A stretch of 64,000 nucleotides of DNA from Mycobacterium sp. OTB74 (GTDB lineage: Bacteria; Actinomycetota; Actinomycetes; Mycobacteriales; Mycobacteriaceae), in the NCBI RefSeq assembly GCF_029892685.1, contig NZ_JARXVD010000009.1, forward strand, positions 124,001-188,000. Reading direction: 5' to 3'. Below, piece after piece: positions 35,378-43,357 of the stretch; position 1 is the first letter of the stretch; each line of letters starts with the position of its first letter. A model generated the notes under the pieces. It did not search any database. It saw only the letters and a program-made list of their open reading frames with translations, and had not been told where the DNA came from. A program made the translations under genes and the position numbers.

Positions 35378-35977
35378 TCATCGCCGGGTGCTGGCGATCA
35401 ATTCGGCCACCATCGCGCGGGCCAAGGTGATCGGTGCGGTGGAGCGCTCCAGCTTCGATGCGGTCAGCGCGCCGTCGTAGATCAGTTGGACTTGTTGGGC
35501 CGCGGCATTGGGGTTGGATACTTCGGCTTCCCGCAGCAGCGTGCTCAGCTGGGTGAGCACCCATACGCGATGGGCCCGAACCGGTTCCAGGGTGTCGTCC
35601 GGAAATTCGGTGGCCGCATTGGCGTACAGACAGCCGCGGAATTGGCGCTTGCGCGCAGCGGCGTCGGCGAGGTCGAAGAACGCCAGCAGCTTGTCCACCG
35701 GATCATCGAGCCCTGAAGTCCGCGCTTCCCAGCGCTTGCGATCAGCCTGATCCAATTCATTCAGGTAGGCGATCACCAAAGCGTCCTTGGATCCGTACGA
35801 GCTGTACAAACTGGCCTTCGCAACCCCGGCCTCGCGCAGGATCTGATCGATACCGACAGCCCTAATCCCTTGGGCTGCAAACAGATTCGAGGCAGTCGCG
35901 AGGAGTCGCTGAGCCGGCCCGGTGCTGTCAGGTCGGGTCGTCGGCTGGTCGTGCGGTCGGGTCTGAGTCGCGCTCAT
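35378..35977 (-). CDS. TetR-family regulator
   Basis: 199 residues. HTH IDQILREAGVAKASLYSSYGSKDALV fits the YcdC/LmrA-like subgroup (shown here in parts: IDQILREAGVAK and SLYSSYGSKDAL). The effector domain has one Cys (RGCLYANAATEF). It faces the chimeric ORF at 36071; a perfect 16-bp palindrome in the gap is its likely operator. Convergent with the desaturase, 16 bp apart. Confidence 0.9.
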   Translation of the reverse strand: MSATQTRPHDQPTTRPDSTGPAQRLLATASNLFAAQGIRAVGIDQILREAGVAKASLYSSYGSKDALVIAYLNELDQADRKRWEARTSGLDDPVDKLLAFFDLADAAARKRQFRGCLYANAATEFPDDTLEPVRAHRVWVLTQLSTLLREAEVSNPNAAAQQVQLIYDGALTASKLERSTAPITLARAMVAELIASTRR

Positions 35978-36007
35978 ATCTGCACCCTAACCGAGGTGGC
36001 ATCGGTA

Positions 36008-36023
36008 GACAGACCGGTCTGTC
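36008..36023. promoter_or_regulatory. Perfect 16-bp palindrome, TetR operator
   Basis: GACAGACCGGTCTGTC, with no central spacer, lies 31 bp upstream of the TetR start at 35977 and 48 bp before the divergent ORF at 36071. This is a classic TetR-type operator placement. Confidence 0.8.
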
Positions 36024-36070
36024 CGTGCGAGTGTCACGGGTGTCACTGCCGCCGAAGACAGGAACACACC

Positions 36071-36589
36071 GTGACTCTGTACCTCTACGAAATCGCCGGA
36101 CTGCCGGGCCGGCCCGAGGTCGACCAAGCCATCAAGACGGTCGACGCCGAAGTGCACCGGGCTGGCGGAGAACTCATCGAGGCCCAGGTGACAGGACAGC
36201 ACCGGGCGTTCATCGTGGCCGAGTTCGGCTCTGGCCCAGCGGATATCGACGCTGCCACCGTCGGCGCTTCCGAACTCACCGGTCCAGCATGCATGGTCGC
36301 GCCACACATCTCCCAGGAAGGTGTGACTGCCGTGGTGCTGCCGGCGATTCGCGGGCAGGTGCAGACCGGTATCCGGGTCGCGCTCGGTATCGCCTGGGTG
36401 GTCCTGGTGCCGGCGGAAATGCTCGGTGTGCGTTCGGGTTTGGGCTACCAGGTGCTCAACGCCCGAGATCAGCTCGCCTACGACCAGGTAGTAGCGGTGA
36501 TCGTGGTGATCGGCGCACTCGGTTTCGTGCTGGACCTCGCTGCCCGCTGGCTCGTCTCGCTTCGCGAGAGAAGCGCTAATGCGGGATGA
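36071..36589 (+). CDS. Chimeric ORF: small alpha/beta domain fused to C-terminal stump of an ABC permease
   Basis: 172 residues from the GTG at 36071. Residues 1 to about 85 form a small unknown alpha/beta domain (LYLYEI, then AIKTVDAEVHRAGGELIEAQ). From about residue 91 the sequence is the last fifth of an SsuC/TauC-type sulfonate permease: LPAIRGQVQTGIRVALGIAW, VVLVPAEMLGVRSGLGY, NARDQLAYDQVVAVIVVIGA. The N-terminal three quarters of the permease, and any SsuA or SsuB, are missing. It overlaps the converging hydrolase by 14 bp. Most likely a deletion fusion; whether the product is functional is unclear. Confidence 0.75.
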   Translation: MTLYLYEIAGLPGRPEVDQAIKTVDAEVHRAGGELIEAQVTGQHRAFIVAEFGSGPADIDAATVGASELTGPACMVAPHISQEGVTAVVLPAIRGQVQTGIRVALGIAWVVLVPAEMLGVRSGLGYQVLNARDQLAYDQVVAVIVVIGALGFVLDLAARWLVSLRERSANAG

Positions 36590-37340
36590 GCGGGCCGATG
36601 GGCGTGGTGGTGGTCGCGTGCACCAGCAACTCAGCCAGCTCGCGCGGCTGGCTGAGGAACGGTGAGTGCGACGTGTCGATGCTCAGTTGCTCGACCCCGA
36701 GCCGGCGCGCCACGGTATCGGCCAACCAGCGCGGCATTGAGCGGTCCTGCTCGCACACGATGAAACTGCGCGGCAAATCGGCCGCCCAGAAGGCCGGCAC
36801 CGACACCGGCGTAACCGTGGTATCGCCGAATCGCTCGGGGCCCAGCCGGTCGAAGGCCCAGCGGGCCGTCGCCTCGTCGCAGTCGTGGTAGAAGTACTTC
36901 CACGCACCCTCGAAGTCGGCGAACGTCATGGCGCCGGCCTCGTCAAAATGTAGGTACGCGAGCATCTCTCCGACATCGGCGTCGAAGCCTTCGTCCAACT
37001 CGGAGTCGTCGCGCATGGCCATGGCCTCGGGGTAGGTGCGCCCCTCCCTGGGTAGCGCCGCCGCCAAATAGGCTATGTGGCTTACCTTTTCGGGTGCAGC
37101 GTCCGCGGCCAGGGTTGCGTCGAACCCGCCACCGGAATGGCCAACCAGTACATCCCCAGGCTCCAGGACCGAGACGGTGGCATCACGCCGGTTGGCCAGC
37201 GTGGACTCCTGTTCTGCCAACGCCCCGTGCCCGGGCAGATCGACCGCAATGCCCTCATGGCCCAACGACTCCAACTCGGTGATCACCCGCTTCCAGCACC
37301 AGGCCGCGTGAAAACCACCGTGTACGAAGACAAATCGCAC
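36576..37340 (-). CDS. Alpha/beta hydrolase (esterase/hydroxynitrile lyase-like)
   Basis: 254 residues starting MRFVFVHGGFHAAWCWKRVI, the oxyanion region of the small plant-esterase/hydroxynitrile-lyase group. Nucleophile elbow VGHSGGGFDA, acid probably in CEQDRSMP, and His in DTSHSPFLSQP. Cytosolic hydrolase of esters or lactones. It starts 4 bp after the ferredoxin stop, so it belongs to the P450 operon at 37345-38741 and may hydrolyse the oxidised product. Confidence 0.88.
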   Translation of the reverse strand: MRFVFVHGGFHAAWCWKRVITELESLGHEGIAVDLPGHGALAEQESTLANRRDATVSVLEPGDVLVGHSGGGFDATLAADAAPEKVSHIAYLAAALPREGRTYPEAMAMRDDSELDEGFDADVGEMLAYLHFDEAGAMTFADFEGAWKYFYHDCDEATARWAFDRLGPERFGDTTVTPVSVPAFWAADLPRSFIVCEQDRSMPRWLADTVARRLGVEQLSIDTSHSPFLSQPRELAELLVHATTTTPIGPLIPH

Positions 37341-37344
37341 GTGG

Positions 37345-37542
37345 CTACTCCTCGATGGAGATGGCCTGGCGCGGGCACTGCCGGACGGCCTCGCGCACCG
37401 CGTGCTCGTTCTCCGGGGTCACCTCGTCGGTAAGCAGGTTCAGGTAGTCCTGCTCGTCCACCTCGAACACATCAGGGGCCAGCCCCATGCAGACCGCGTT
37501 GCTCTCACACAACTCGAAGTCCACCACGATTTTCTTGCTCAC
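37345..37542 (-). CDS. P450-associated 3Fe-4S ferredoxin (Asn variant)
   Basis: 65 residues. Cys12, Cys18 and Cys56 are the ligands; the variable fourth position is Asn15 in CESNAVC. Ends RQCPRQAISIEE. It overlaps the P450 stop by 4 bp and thus should be its direct electron donor. Confidence 0.94.
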   Translation of the reverse strand: MSKKIVVDFELCESNAVCMGLAPDVFEVDEQDYLNLLTDEVTPENEHAVREAVRQCPRQAISIEE

Positions 37543-38741
37543 TTGAGAATCCTCACCGGCACGCGGGCATAGCCTGCGACGTTCTGCATGCGGACTCGCT
37601 CCAACCCGGCGAAGTCGACCTCGTAGCGCGGCATGAAATCGAGCAGCTTCTCCAGCGCGATGACGCTCTCCATCCGCGCCAGTGCCGCACCCAAACAGCT
37701 GTGAATTCCGTACCCCAGCCCCAGGTTCTGCGACTCGGTGCGGTCCCGCTCGATATCGAACGTGTCGGCATCGGTGAACGCATCGGGGTCACGGTTGGCG
37801 GCGGCGCTGATGAGGAACACCGGCTTGCCCGCTGGGATGACCCCGCTCGGGACGTGGGCCTCTTTGAGGGTGTAACGCACGTTGTACTGCACGGGCCCCT
37901 CGAACCGGAGCAGCTCTTCCACCGCGGCGGGGATCAGTTCGCGGTTGTCGAGCAGCTTTTGCCATTGGTCGGGGTGCTTGGCGAACAACACCACCGCGGT
38001 GCCGATGAGTTTGGTGACGGTCTCAGCCCCAGCCCCGCCGAGCAGGGTCGCGAAGCCGGTGATCTCGATGTCGTCGAGCTTGTGCAGCTGGCCGTCCTCG
38101 CGGGGGATCTCCGCGGCAATCAGCCGGCTGATCATGTCGTCCTGCGGGTTCTCGCGGCGCTTCTGCACCAGTGAGTAGTAGTAGATCCCGGTGTCGATGT
38201 TGGCCTGCATCCCGGCTTCGGAGTAGCCGATCTGGCCAGGCTCCCGGGACAGGCTGGTGTCGATCCAGTGCCGCACCATCTGCCGGTACTCGGGCTCGAC
38301 ACCGGCCATCCGGGTGATCACCTCGACCGGGAAGGGGCCGGAGAAATCGTGTACCACGTCGAACTCATCGGAGTCGATCTGGCCGAGGTAGCGGTCGATC
38401 TGCTCGATGATGGTGTCCCGCTGGGCCTGGACGGCGCGCGGGGTGAAGGCCTTGTTGAGCAGGCTGCGCATGTGCCGGTGGTCCGGCGGATCCATGAAGA
38501 TGATGGACTTCTGCGGCGCTTCGTCGCTCTGCACCATGGCCAGGTCGCACCCGCGTGACGAGGAGAACGCGTCGTGGTCCTTGAGCGCCGCGGCGACGTC
38601 AGCATGCCGGGTCAGCGCGTAGAAGTCCTGATCGGCGCTGTAGTACAGCGGGGCTTCGTTGCGCATACGCCGGTAGATCTCGAACGGGTTGTTGAAGTAC
38701 TCCTCGGAGAAGGGATCGAAAACGAGTTCGGCCGTTGTCAT
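37539..38741 (-). CDS. Cytochrome P450
   Basis: 400 residues from an ATG with AAGGAGG upstream. Oxygen-activation helix LLGGAGAETVTKLIG lacks the usual Thr pair form, having AETVTK; ExxR pair in EELLRFEGPVQ; heme loop GLGYGIHSCLGAALARME with Cys349. N-terminal PFSEEYFNNPFEIYRRMRNEAP is typical of soluble bacterial P450s. Operon: P450, ferredoxin, alpha/beta hydrolase. A near-palindromic operator lies 57 bp upstream. Confidence 0.96.
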   Translation of the reverse strand: MTTAELVFDPFSEEYFNNPFEIYRRMRNEAPLYYSADQDFYALTRHADVAAALKDHDAFSSSRGCDLAMVQSDEAPQKSIIFMDPPDHRHMRSLLNKAFTPRAVQAQRDTIIEQIDRYLGQIDSDEFDVVHDFSGPFPVEVITRMAGVEPEYRQMVRHWIDTSLSREPGQIGYSEAGMQANIDTGIYYYSLVQKRRENPQDDMISRLIAAEIPREDGQLHKLDDIEITGFATLLGGAGAETVTKLIGTAVVLFAKHPDQWQKLLDNRELIPAAVEELLRFEGPVQYNVRYTLKEAHVPSGVIPAGKPVFLISAAANRDPDAFTDADTFDIERDRTESQNLGLGYGIHSCLGAALARMESVIALEKLLDFMPRYEVDFAGLERVRMQNVAGYARVPVRILK

Positions 38742-38797
38742 TCCTGGTCCTCCTTCGGGACTGGATTGCCGCCCCAGGCATTACGGAAAACTATCAA

Positions 38798-38814
38798 ACT
38801 GTAACGGTGACAGT
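38798..38814. promoter_or_regulatory. Operator candidate upstream of P450
   Basis: ACTGTAACGGTGACAGT reads as ACTGT-n-AC-n-GT-n-ACAGT, fully symmetric at the conserved positions. It lies 57 bp upstream of the P450 ATG at 38741 and unlike the GAGAAT sites. The gap 38742-38871 is otherwise featureless. Confidence 0.55.
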
Positions 38815-38871
38815 ATGCCTCGTAGACGCCCGTCGCAAGGCCGAAACGAGGTCTGTTGTAACCGGCTTTTT

Positions 38872-39666
38872 TCAAGCTACGCCCATCCCGGTGACGCGGT
38901 TGAGCAGGGGATCGAGCAGTCCGAGATCGGTGTCCAGACCGCCTGCGGTTTCGCGAACCACCGCTACGTCTTTGCCTACGAACTCCCCGACCGCGGCGAT
39001 GAATCCGTCGGCCGAACCAGTCCGGGCCACCATGTCCAGCACCTTGCTCGACGAACTGCCGTGCCCGAGGGCGGCCAGCAGATCAGCCTCAGCAACGCCG
39101 AGGGATTTGCCGATCCTGGCCCCCTCGGCGACCACCCCGATCTGCGCGGCGAACAACGCGTTGTTGATCAGCTTCACGGTCTGACCAGCGCCGCGTGGGC
39201 CGACGTGCAGCACAGGATCGCCGTAAGCGTCCAGTGCCGGTCGGGCTTTTGCGAACGCCTCGTCGGTGCCGCCGACGAACAATGTCACGTGGCCCGCCGC
39301 GATGTCGTGCGGGCCACCACTGACCGGGGCGTCGAGCACGTCCAGATGCGGGTGCTGCTCGGCGACGGTCTGCGCGGTGCGCGGGCTACCGGTGGTGTGC
39401 AGGATCAGGACGGCGCCGGCGACCATGGCATCGGGGAGCACCTGGCAGACCTGCTGGACCTGCTCGTCGGTGAACACGCACACCACGACGGCCTCGGCGT
39501 CCGCTGCGACTGTCGCGATGTCAGATGCCGGCTCAGCGCCCAATTCAGCAATGGCGGCGCGCTTTTCATCGGTGCGGCCGAGTGCGCGCACCTGGTGGCC
39601 GGCCGCGACCAGACGGCGCACCATAGGTGCGCCCATCCGGCCGGCACCGATGAACCCTACTTTCAT
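38872..39666 (-). CDS. 3-Hydroxyisobutyrate dehydrogenase-like beta-hydroxyacid dehydrogenase (second copy)
   Basis: 264 residues from the ATG at 39666, sharing one base with the previous stop (TGATG). N-terminal Rossmann MKVGFIGAGRMGAPMVRRL, substrate motif DAPVSGGPHDIAAG, catalytic Lys in GAGQTVKLINNALFAA. It is slightly short of the usual 290. It oxidises a beta-hydroxy acid or reduces a semialdehyde. With the gene just upstream it forms a tandem of diverged paralogues. Confidence 0.92.
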   Translation of the reverse strand: MKVGFIGAGRMGAPMVRRLVAAGHQVRALGRTDEKRAAIAELGAEPASDIATVAADAEAVVVCVFTDEQVQQVCQVLPDAMVAGAVLILHTTGSPRTAQTVAEQHPHLDVLDAPVSGGPHDIAAGHVTLFVGGTDEAFAKARPALDAYGDPVLHVGPRGAGQTVKLINNALFAAQIGVVAEGARIGKSLGVAEADLLAALGHGSSSSKVLDMVARTGSADGFIAAVGEFVGKDVAVVRETAGGLDTDLGLLDPLLNRVTGMGVA

Positions 39667-40502
39667 CAGCGAGGGTGGTTCATGAGCGTCAGGGCCGCAT
39701 CCGCTGTCCCGAACACCGCACCCGGAATGGTGCCGGGGGAGATGTCCACCGAATCGGTCTTGGCGAGGGACTCTGCGTGCCTGCAGTCTTTCTGCAACAG
39801 CGCACCGGCGATGGGCGCCAACGTGTCCAGAGTGCCGCCGAACATCGCGATGCTGCCCAGCGCCTTGCTGTTGGCCGAACCCTGGGTGAGTACCTGGCTC
39901 AGCCGGTCCCGTGGCACACCGAGTGCTTCGCCGAGCGCCAGCGTGCTCATCGCGGCGCCCAGGTTGGCGCTGAACATCAGGTTGTTCAGGATCTTGGTGA
40001 CCTGGCCGCTGCCGATCGGTCCCAGGTGCACCACCGGGTTGGCGTAGGTCTCGAACACCGGACGGCACTTCTCGACGACGTCCTCCTCGCCGCCGACCAT
40101 GACCAGCAGAGTGCCGGCCTCAGCGGCTGGCGAGCCGCCTGACACCGGGGCATCGATCACCGAAATGCCCTTGGCGGCAGCGAGTTCGGAGACCTCGCGG
40201 CAGGTGTCCGGGTGAATTGTGGAATGGATAGCGATGATGCCGCCGGGAGCCAGGCCCGCCAGCACGCCGGTATCGCCGCTGAGGACCTGCCGAACGTCGT
40301 CGTCACCGACGACACAAAGGCACACCAGGTCGCTGTCGGCAGCCATCTCGGCCGGCGTGGCGGCCGTCTTTGCAGCGGTATCGGCGTATGGCTCAAGGGA
40401 TTCCGGCCGCCGAGCCCACAGAGTGGTGTCGTAGCCACCCTCGATGATGCGCCGAGCCATCGGCGCCCCTTGACTGCCCAGTCCGATGAAGCCGACGCGC
40501 AT
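39666..40502 (-). CDS. 3-Hydroxyisobutyrate dehydrogenase-like beta-hydroxyacid dehydrogenase (first copy)
   Basis: 278 residues from the ATG at 40502; its ribosome site GAGGAG is supplied by the 32-bp repeat upstream. Rossmann motif MRVGFIGLGSQGAPMARRI, substrate motif DAPVSGGSPAAEAG, catalytic Lys in GSGQVTKILNNLMFSA. About 40% similar by eye to the following copy. The pair probably act on stereoisomers or successive hydroxy acids (inference). Confidence 0.92.
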   Translation of the reverse strand: MRVGFIGLGSQGAPMARRIIEGGYDTTLWARRPESLEPYADTAAKTAATPAEMAADSDLVCLCVVGDDDVRQVLSGDTGVLAGLAPGGIIAIHSTIHPDTCREVSELAAAKGISVIDAPVSGGSPAAEAGTLLVMVGGEEDVVEKCRPVFETYANPVVHLGPIGSGQVTKILNNLMFSANLGAAMSTLALGEALGVPRDRLSQVLTQGSANSKALGSIAMFGGTLDTLAPIAGALLQKDCRHAESLAKTDSVDISPGTIPGAVFGTADAALTLMNHPR

Positions 40503-40507
40503 CAGCT

Positions 40508-40569
40508 CACTCTCCTCTTCGCGCAAGCGCTCATCAGTGCACTCTCCTCTTCGCGCAAGCGCTCATCAG
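40508..40569. repeat. Two 32-bp-spaced direct repeats carrying stop, start and ribosome-site signals
   Basis: A 30-bp sequence at 40508-40537 recurs exactly at 40540-40569 (period 32; core TCTTCGCGCAAGCGCTCATC). On the minus strand each unit reads TGATGAGCGC...GAAGAGGAGA, giving stop, start and Shine-Dalgarno in turn. The upstream hydrolase stops inside one unit, and the next gene starts just after the other. The same core occurs twice at 45171-45234. Confidence 0.9.
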
Positions 40570-41426
40570 CCAACCTGCCTTTCGTTCTCAATGTCCATAC
40601 ATTCGTTCGCAAAATCCAACACGGAGCAGTGATACCGGCCGGCGGCAAGTCCGACGCTGAGATTGTGTCCGCTGTCAGCGATCTCGTTGGTCACCACTCG
40701 CGGCGAGGAGGTGAACAGTGCAGTGATGGCAGCCAGCGCGGCGGGGGAGGACTCCCACACTGCTTCGTGCTGGGCCGCGCTGAACTGCACCGGCGCGGTG
40801 ATGCCGGCGGCAAGCTGCGGGAAATCCCGACTGGCCCAGTTGGCGGTGACCTTGCCTTCGTACACCACGCCGGGCGCGGCCAGCGCCACGCTCGGCACCT
40901 CGGGTGGGTACAACTCGGTTGGCTCCCACAGCAATCCACGCAGACCGGCAGGTCGACGGGTCAGAGACGCCTGTTTGAGAAGCTCTGCCGCCACTGGGTG
41001 GTGGACCAGACCGGTGCCGGCCAGGGAAATGCCGGTGACGCTATCGGGCGAGTCCAGCGCCATCCGCAGCGCCAACTCACAACCCAAGGAATGTGCCAGC
41101 AGCAGGACCGGCGCGTCTGGGACGATCTTGCGTACTGCACCCCAGGCCAGGTGGACCCGCTGGGCCGGATCACCCATGGTGTCCTGGTACGGCGCAGATG
41201 CGCCGTAGCCGGGGCGGTCCAGTGCGATCGCGGTGTAGCCGGCGTCGGCGGCTTGCCTCAGCAGGGACAACTCGGGGCGTCCAGGGCAGTCGAAGTACGC
41301 CGAAGTCGTTGCGCCACCGTGGATTGCGACGATGATCCCGTGAGGTTCGGCAGCGGTCGCGACCAGTGCCGACATCGGCACCGCGTCGATCATGACGAGG
41401 CGGCGGCGCGGTTCGTTGGTGCTCAT
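40566..41426 (-). CDS. Alpha/beta hydrolase
   Basis: 286 residues. Oxyanion region GIIVAIHGGATTSAYFDCPG, nucleophile elbow LLAHSLGCELALRM, and the His in IADSGHNLSVG. The stop codon lies within the 32-bp repeat. Its ATG directly follows the stop of the DUF35-thiolase (TAGATG). Probably hydrolyses a CoA thioester, ester or C-C bond in the local pathway. Confidence 0.9.
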   Translation of the reverse strand: MSTNEPRRRLVMIDAVPMSALVATAAEPHGIIVAIHGGATTSAYFDCPGRPELSLLRQAADAGYTAIALDRPGYGASAPYQDTMGDPAQRVHLAWGAVRKIVPDAPVLLLAHSLGCELALRMALDSPDSVTGISLAGTGLVHHPVAAELLKQASLTRRPAGLRGLLWEPTELYPPEVPSVALAAPGVVYEGKVTANWASRDFPQLAAGITAPVQFSAAQHEAVWESSPAALAAITALFTSSPRVVTNEIADSGHNLSVGLAAGRYHCSVLDFANECMDIENERQVG

Positions 41427-43073
41427 CTAGTCGTCGGTTCGCAGCAGCAGCACGCCGCTGGGGGTCAAGCCGCCGCTGCTGACCACCGCAACCTTGGCAC
41501 CGGCCACCTGACGCTCACCGGCTTCGCCGCGCAACTGACTGACGGCCTCGTGCATCAGGCCCATGCCGTGGGTGCGGCCGTGCGACAGCTGACCACCGTG
41601 GGTGTTCACCGGGATGACGCCGTCGCGGGCGATGGCTTTGCCACCGTCCAGGAAGTCTTTGGCTTCACCGATGCCACAGAACCCGAGCGCCTCGAGCCAG
41701 GACAGACAGTTGAAGGAGAACCCGTCATACAACTGCGCGACGTCGACATCGCTGGGCCGCAACGAGGTTCGGGTCCACAGGTGTGCAGACTGGCCGAGCA
41801 CCTGCGGCTCATGGGTCAACGTGGTCTGATCCCAGTCGGTGCGTTCGATGATCTGGGTGCCCACCGCCTCGATCTTCACCGGCTTCTTCGGCATGTCCTT
41901 GGCGACGTCGATCGCCGAGACGATCACCGCAATGGCACCGTCACACGGCACGTCGCAGTCATACAGGCCGAACGGCGTGGTGATCATCCGCGCGTTCAGG
42001 TAGTCGTCCATTGTCAGCGGATCGCGGTAGATGGCAGTGGGATTCAGTGCCGCATTGGCCCGCTGGTTCAGCGCGATCCAGCCCAGGGTCTCCCGGGTGG
42101 TGCCGTAGCGGTGAAAGTGCCGCTGCGCGTTGAGTGCCAGTGTGTGCGCGGCCGACATGGCGCCGAACGGCATCTGGAAGCTGTTGGTACGCACACCTCC
42201 CGGAGGGGAGAGCTTGCCTTCCTTCATCAACTGCTGGAAGGTGGCCTCCCACAGCGTCCGGAAACACAACACGTGCCGGGCCATCCCGTTGGCGACCGCC
42301 ATCATCGCGGCGATCACCGAACCGCCGGGGCCGAACGTGTCCATGCCGCCGTTGATCCAGGTCGGCCGGATGCCGAGGGCGTTCTCCAGTGCGGTGCAAC
42401 CACCTTCGCCCATGCCGACGGCATCGATCGCCGGATATGTCGAGAGCCCGTCGATGTCGTCCAGGGTCAGACCGGCGTCGGCGATCGCGGCCTCGCAGGC
42501 CTCGATGGTCAGCGCCAGCGGATTGACCATGAGGCGCCGGCCCATCTTCGACGCACCGATACCGGTGATGGCCGAATGGTCCTCGAACTTGTTGGTGGTC
42601 AACATCGGTCGAACAAATTTGCCGAAATCCTGCGGGGCGATCTCGTCCTCGGGCAGGGGTGCGGTCTCAGGCTCGTCGGTGAGCTTGAACAGCGGCAGCC
42701 ACACATCGTCGTTCTGCTCGAAGGTGACCTCGACGACGCGACCCAACTCCAGTTCCTCGGGGTCGCAATCAATGATGTTGGTGGTCAGGCGAACCCGAGG
42801 GTCTTCCTCGATGGCAACCTGGGCTATGACATACGGCGCGGGCAACCCGGGCATGGAGAACCGGTGGTTGACGGTGAATGCCGACAACACGGCTCGACCG
42901 GACACCTCGTGCGGGGACACGTTGTGGCTCTTGCAGTAGCGGCACACCGGCTGAGGTGGGTGGATCAGCGACTTACAGTCGTCGCAACCCTGGATGCGCA
43001 GCTTGCCGTCTTCTCCTGATACCCAGAAGAACTCGTTGTCAAAGGTCAGCTGCGGCAGCGGAAGTCGACTCAC
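41427..43073 (-). CDS. DUF35 (OB-fold/zinc ribbon)-thiolase fusion, Ltp2-like retro-aldolase candidate
   Basis: 548 residues from the GTG at 43073, which overlaps the ferredoxin stop; an ATG at 43088 is the alternative. Residues about 1-150 are a DUF35 unit with a zinc ribbon (Cys30, Cys33, Cys44, Cys47) and an OB-fold. Residues about 165-548 are a non-condensing thiolase (lipid transfer protein) domain with YDGFSFNCLSWLEALGF and THGGQLSHGRTHGMG. In steroid side-chain degradation the thiolase-like aldolase Ltp2 works only with the DUF35 domain of ChsH2 (known). Here both are one polypeptide, suggesting a retro-aldol cleavage of a beta-hydroxyacyl-CoA. Confidence 0.9.
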   Translation of the reverse strand: MSRLPLPQLTFDNEFFWVSGEDGKLRIQGCDDCKSLIHPPQPVCRYCKSHNVSPHEVSGRAVLSAFTVNHRFSMPGLPAPYVIAQVAIEEDPRVRLTTNIIDCDPEELELGRVVEVTFEQNDDVWLPLFKLTDEPETAPLPEDEIAPQDFGKFVRPMLTTNKFEDHSAITGIGASKMGRRLMVNPLALTIEACEAAIADAGLTLDDIDGLSTYPAIDAVGMGEGGCTALENALGIRPTWINGGMDTFGPGGSVIAAMMAVANGMARHVLCFRTLWEATFQQLMKEGKLSPPGGVRTNSFQMPFGAMSAAHTLALNAQRHFHRYGTTRETLGWIALNQRANAALNPTAIYRDPLTMDDYLNARMITTPFGLYDCDVPCDGAIAVIVSAIDVAKDMPKKPVKIEAVGTQIIERTDWDQTTLTHEPQVLGQSAHLWTRTSLRPSDVDVAQLYDGFSFNCLSWLEALGFCGIGEAKDFLDGGKAIARDGVIPVNTHGGQLSHGRTHGMGLMHEAVSQLRGEAGERQVAGAKVAVVSSGGLTPSGVLLLRTDD

Positions 43074-43357
43074 CGGGTAAATCCCCATTCTGCTTCGTTG
43101 GTCATGGGCTCATTGTCGACCTCCGGCTTGGAGTCCGATTTACGGTCGCTGAGTTCGATGATGGCGTGCACCGGGCAGTCCAGGAGCGCCCGCAGCACCG
43201 CTGGCTGGTCCTGCGGCGGAATGTTGCCGTCACCGACCAGCACGGCATAGCCCCAGTCGTCCAGCGAGAAATACTCCGGCGCATGCTTGGCGCAGATACC
43301 GAATCCGTCGCACAGTGTGCGGTCGAGTTTGACCCTCATCTGGTCCTCGGAACTCAC
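43070..43357 (-). CDS. 3Fe-4S ferredoxin (Phe variant) with extended C-terminus
   Basis: 95 residues from a GTG overlapping the NuoF-like stop by 4 bp, with GGAGG upstream. Ligands Cys16, Cys22 and Cys61; the variable position is Phe19 in CDGFGIC. A 30-residue charged tail beyond CPVHAIIEL is unusual for this group. Unlike the other three ferredoxins it is paired with a flavoprotein and not a P450, so it may be a shuttle to one or more P450s. Confidence 0.92.
   Translation of the reverse strand: MSSEDQMRVKLDRTLCDGFGICAKHAPEYFSLDDWGYAVLVGDGNIPPQDQPAVLRALLDCPVHAIIELSDRKSDSKPEVDNEPMTNEAEWGFTR

Noticed and set aside
40508..40569. Possible CRISPR or att site at the 32-bp repeats
   Set aside because: Only two copies, 2-bp gap, no cas or integrase genes nearby; the translation-signal reading fits better.
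40212..43019. Very long open frame on the + strand opposite the hydrolase and DUF35-thiolase genes
   Set aside because: Composition is His/Arg/Gln/Val-rich with no domain, and it lies antisense to genes with clear motifs. It is a by-product of high-GC codon bias.
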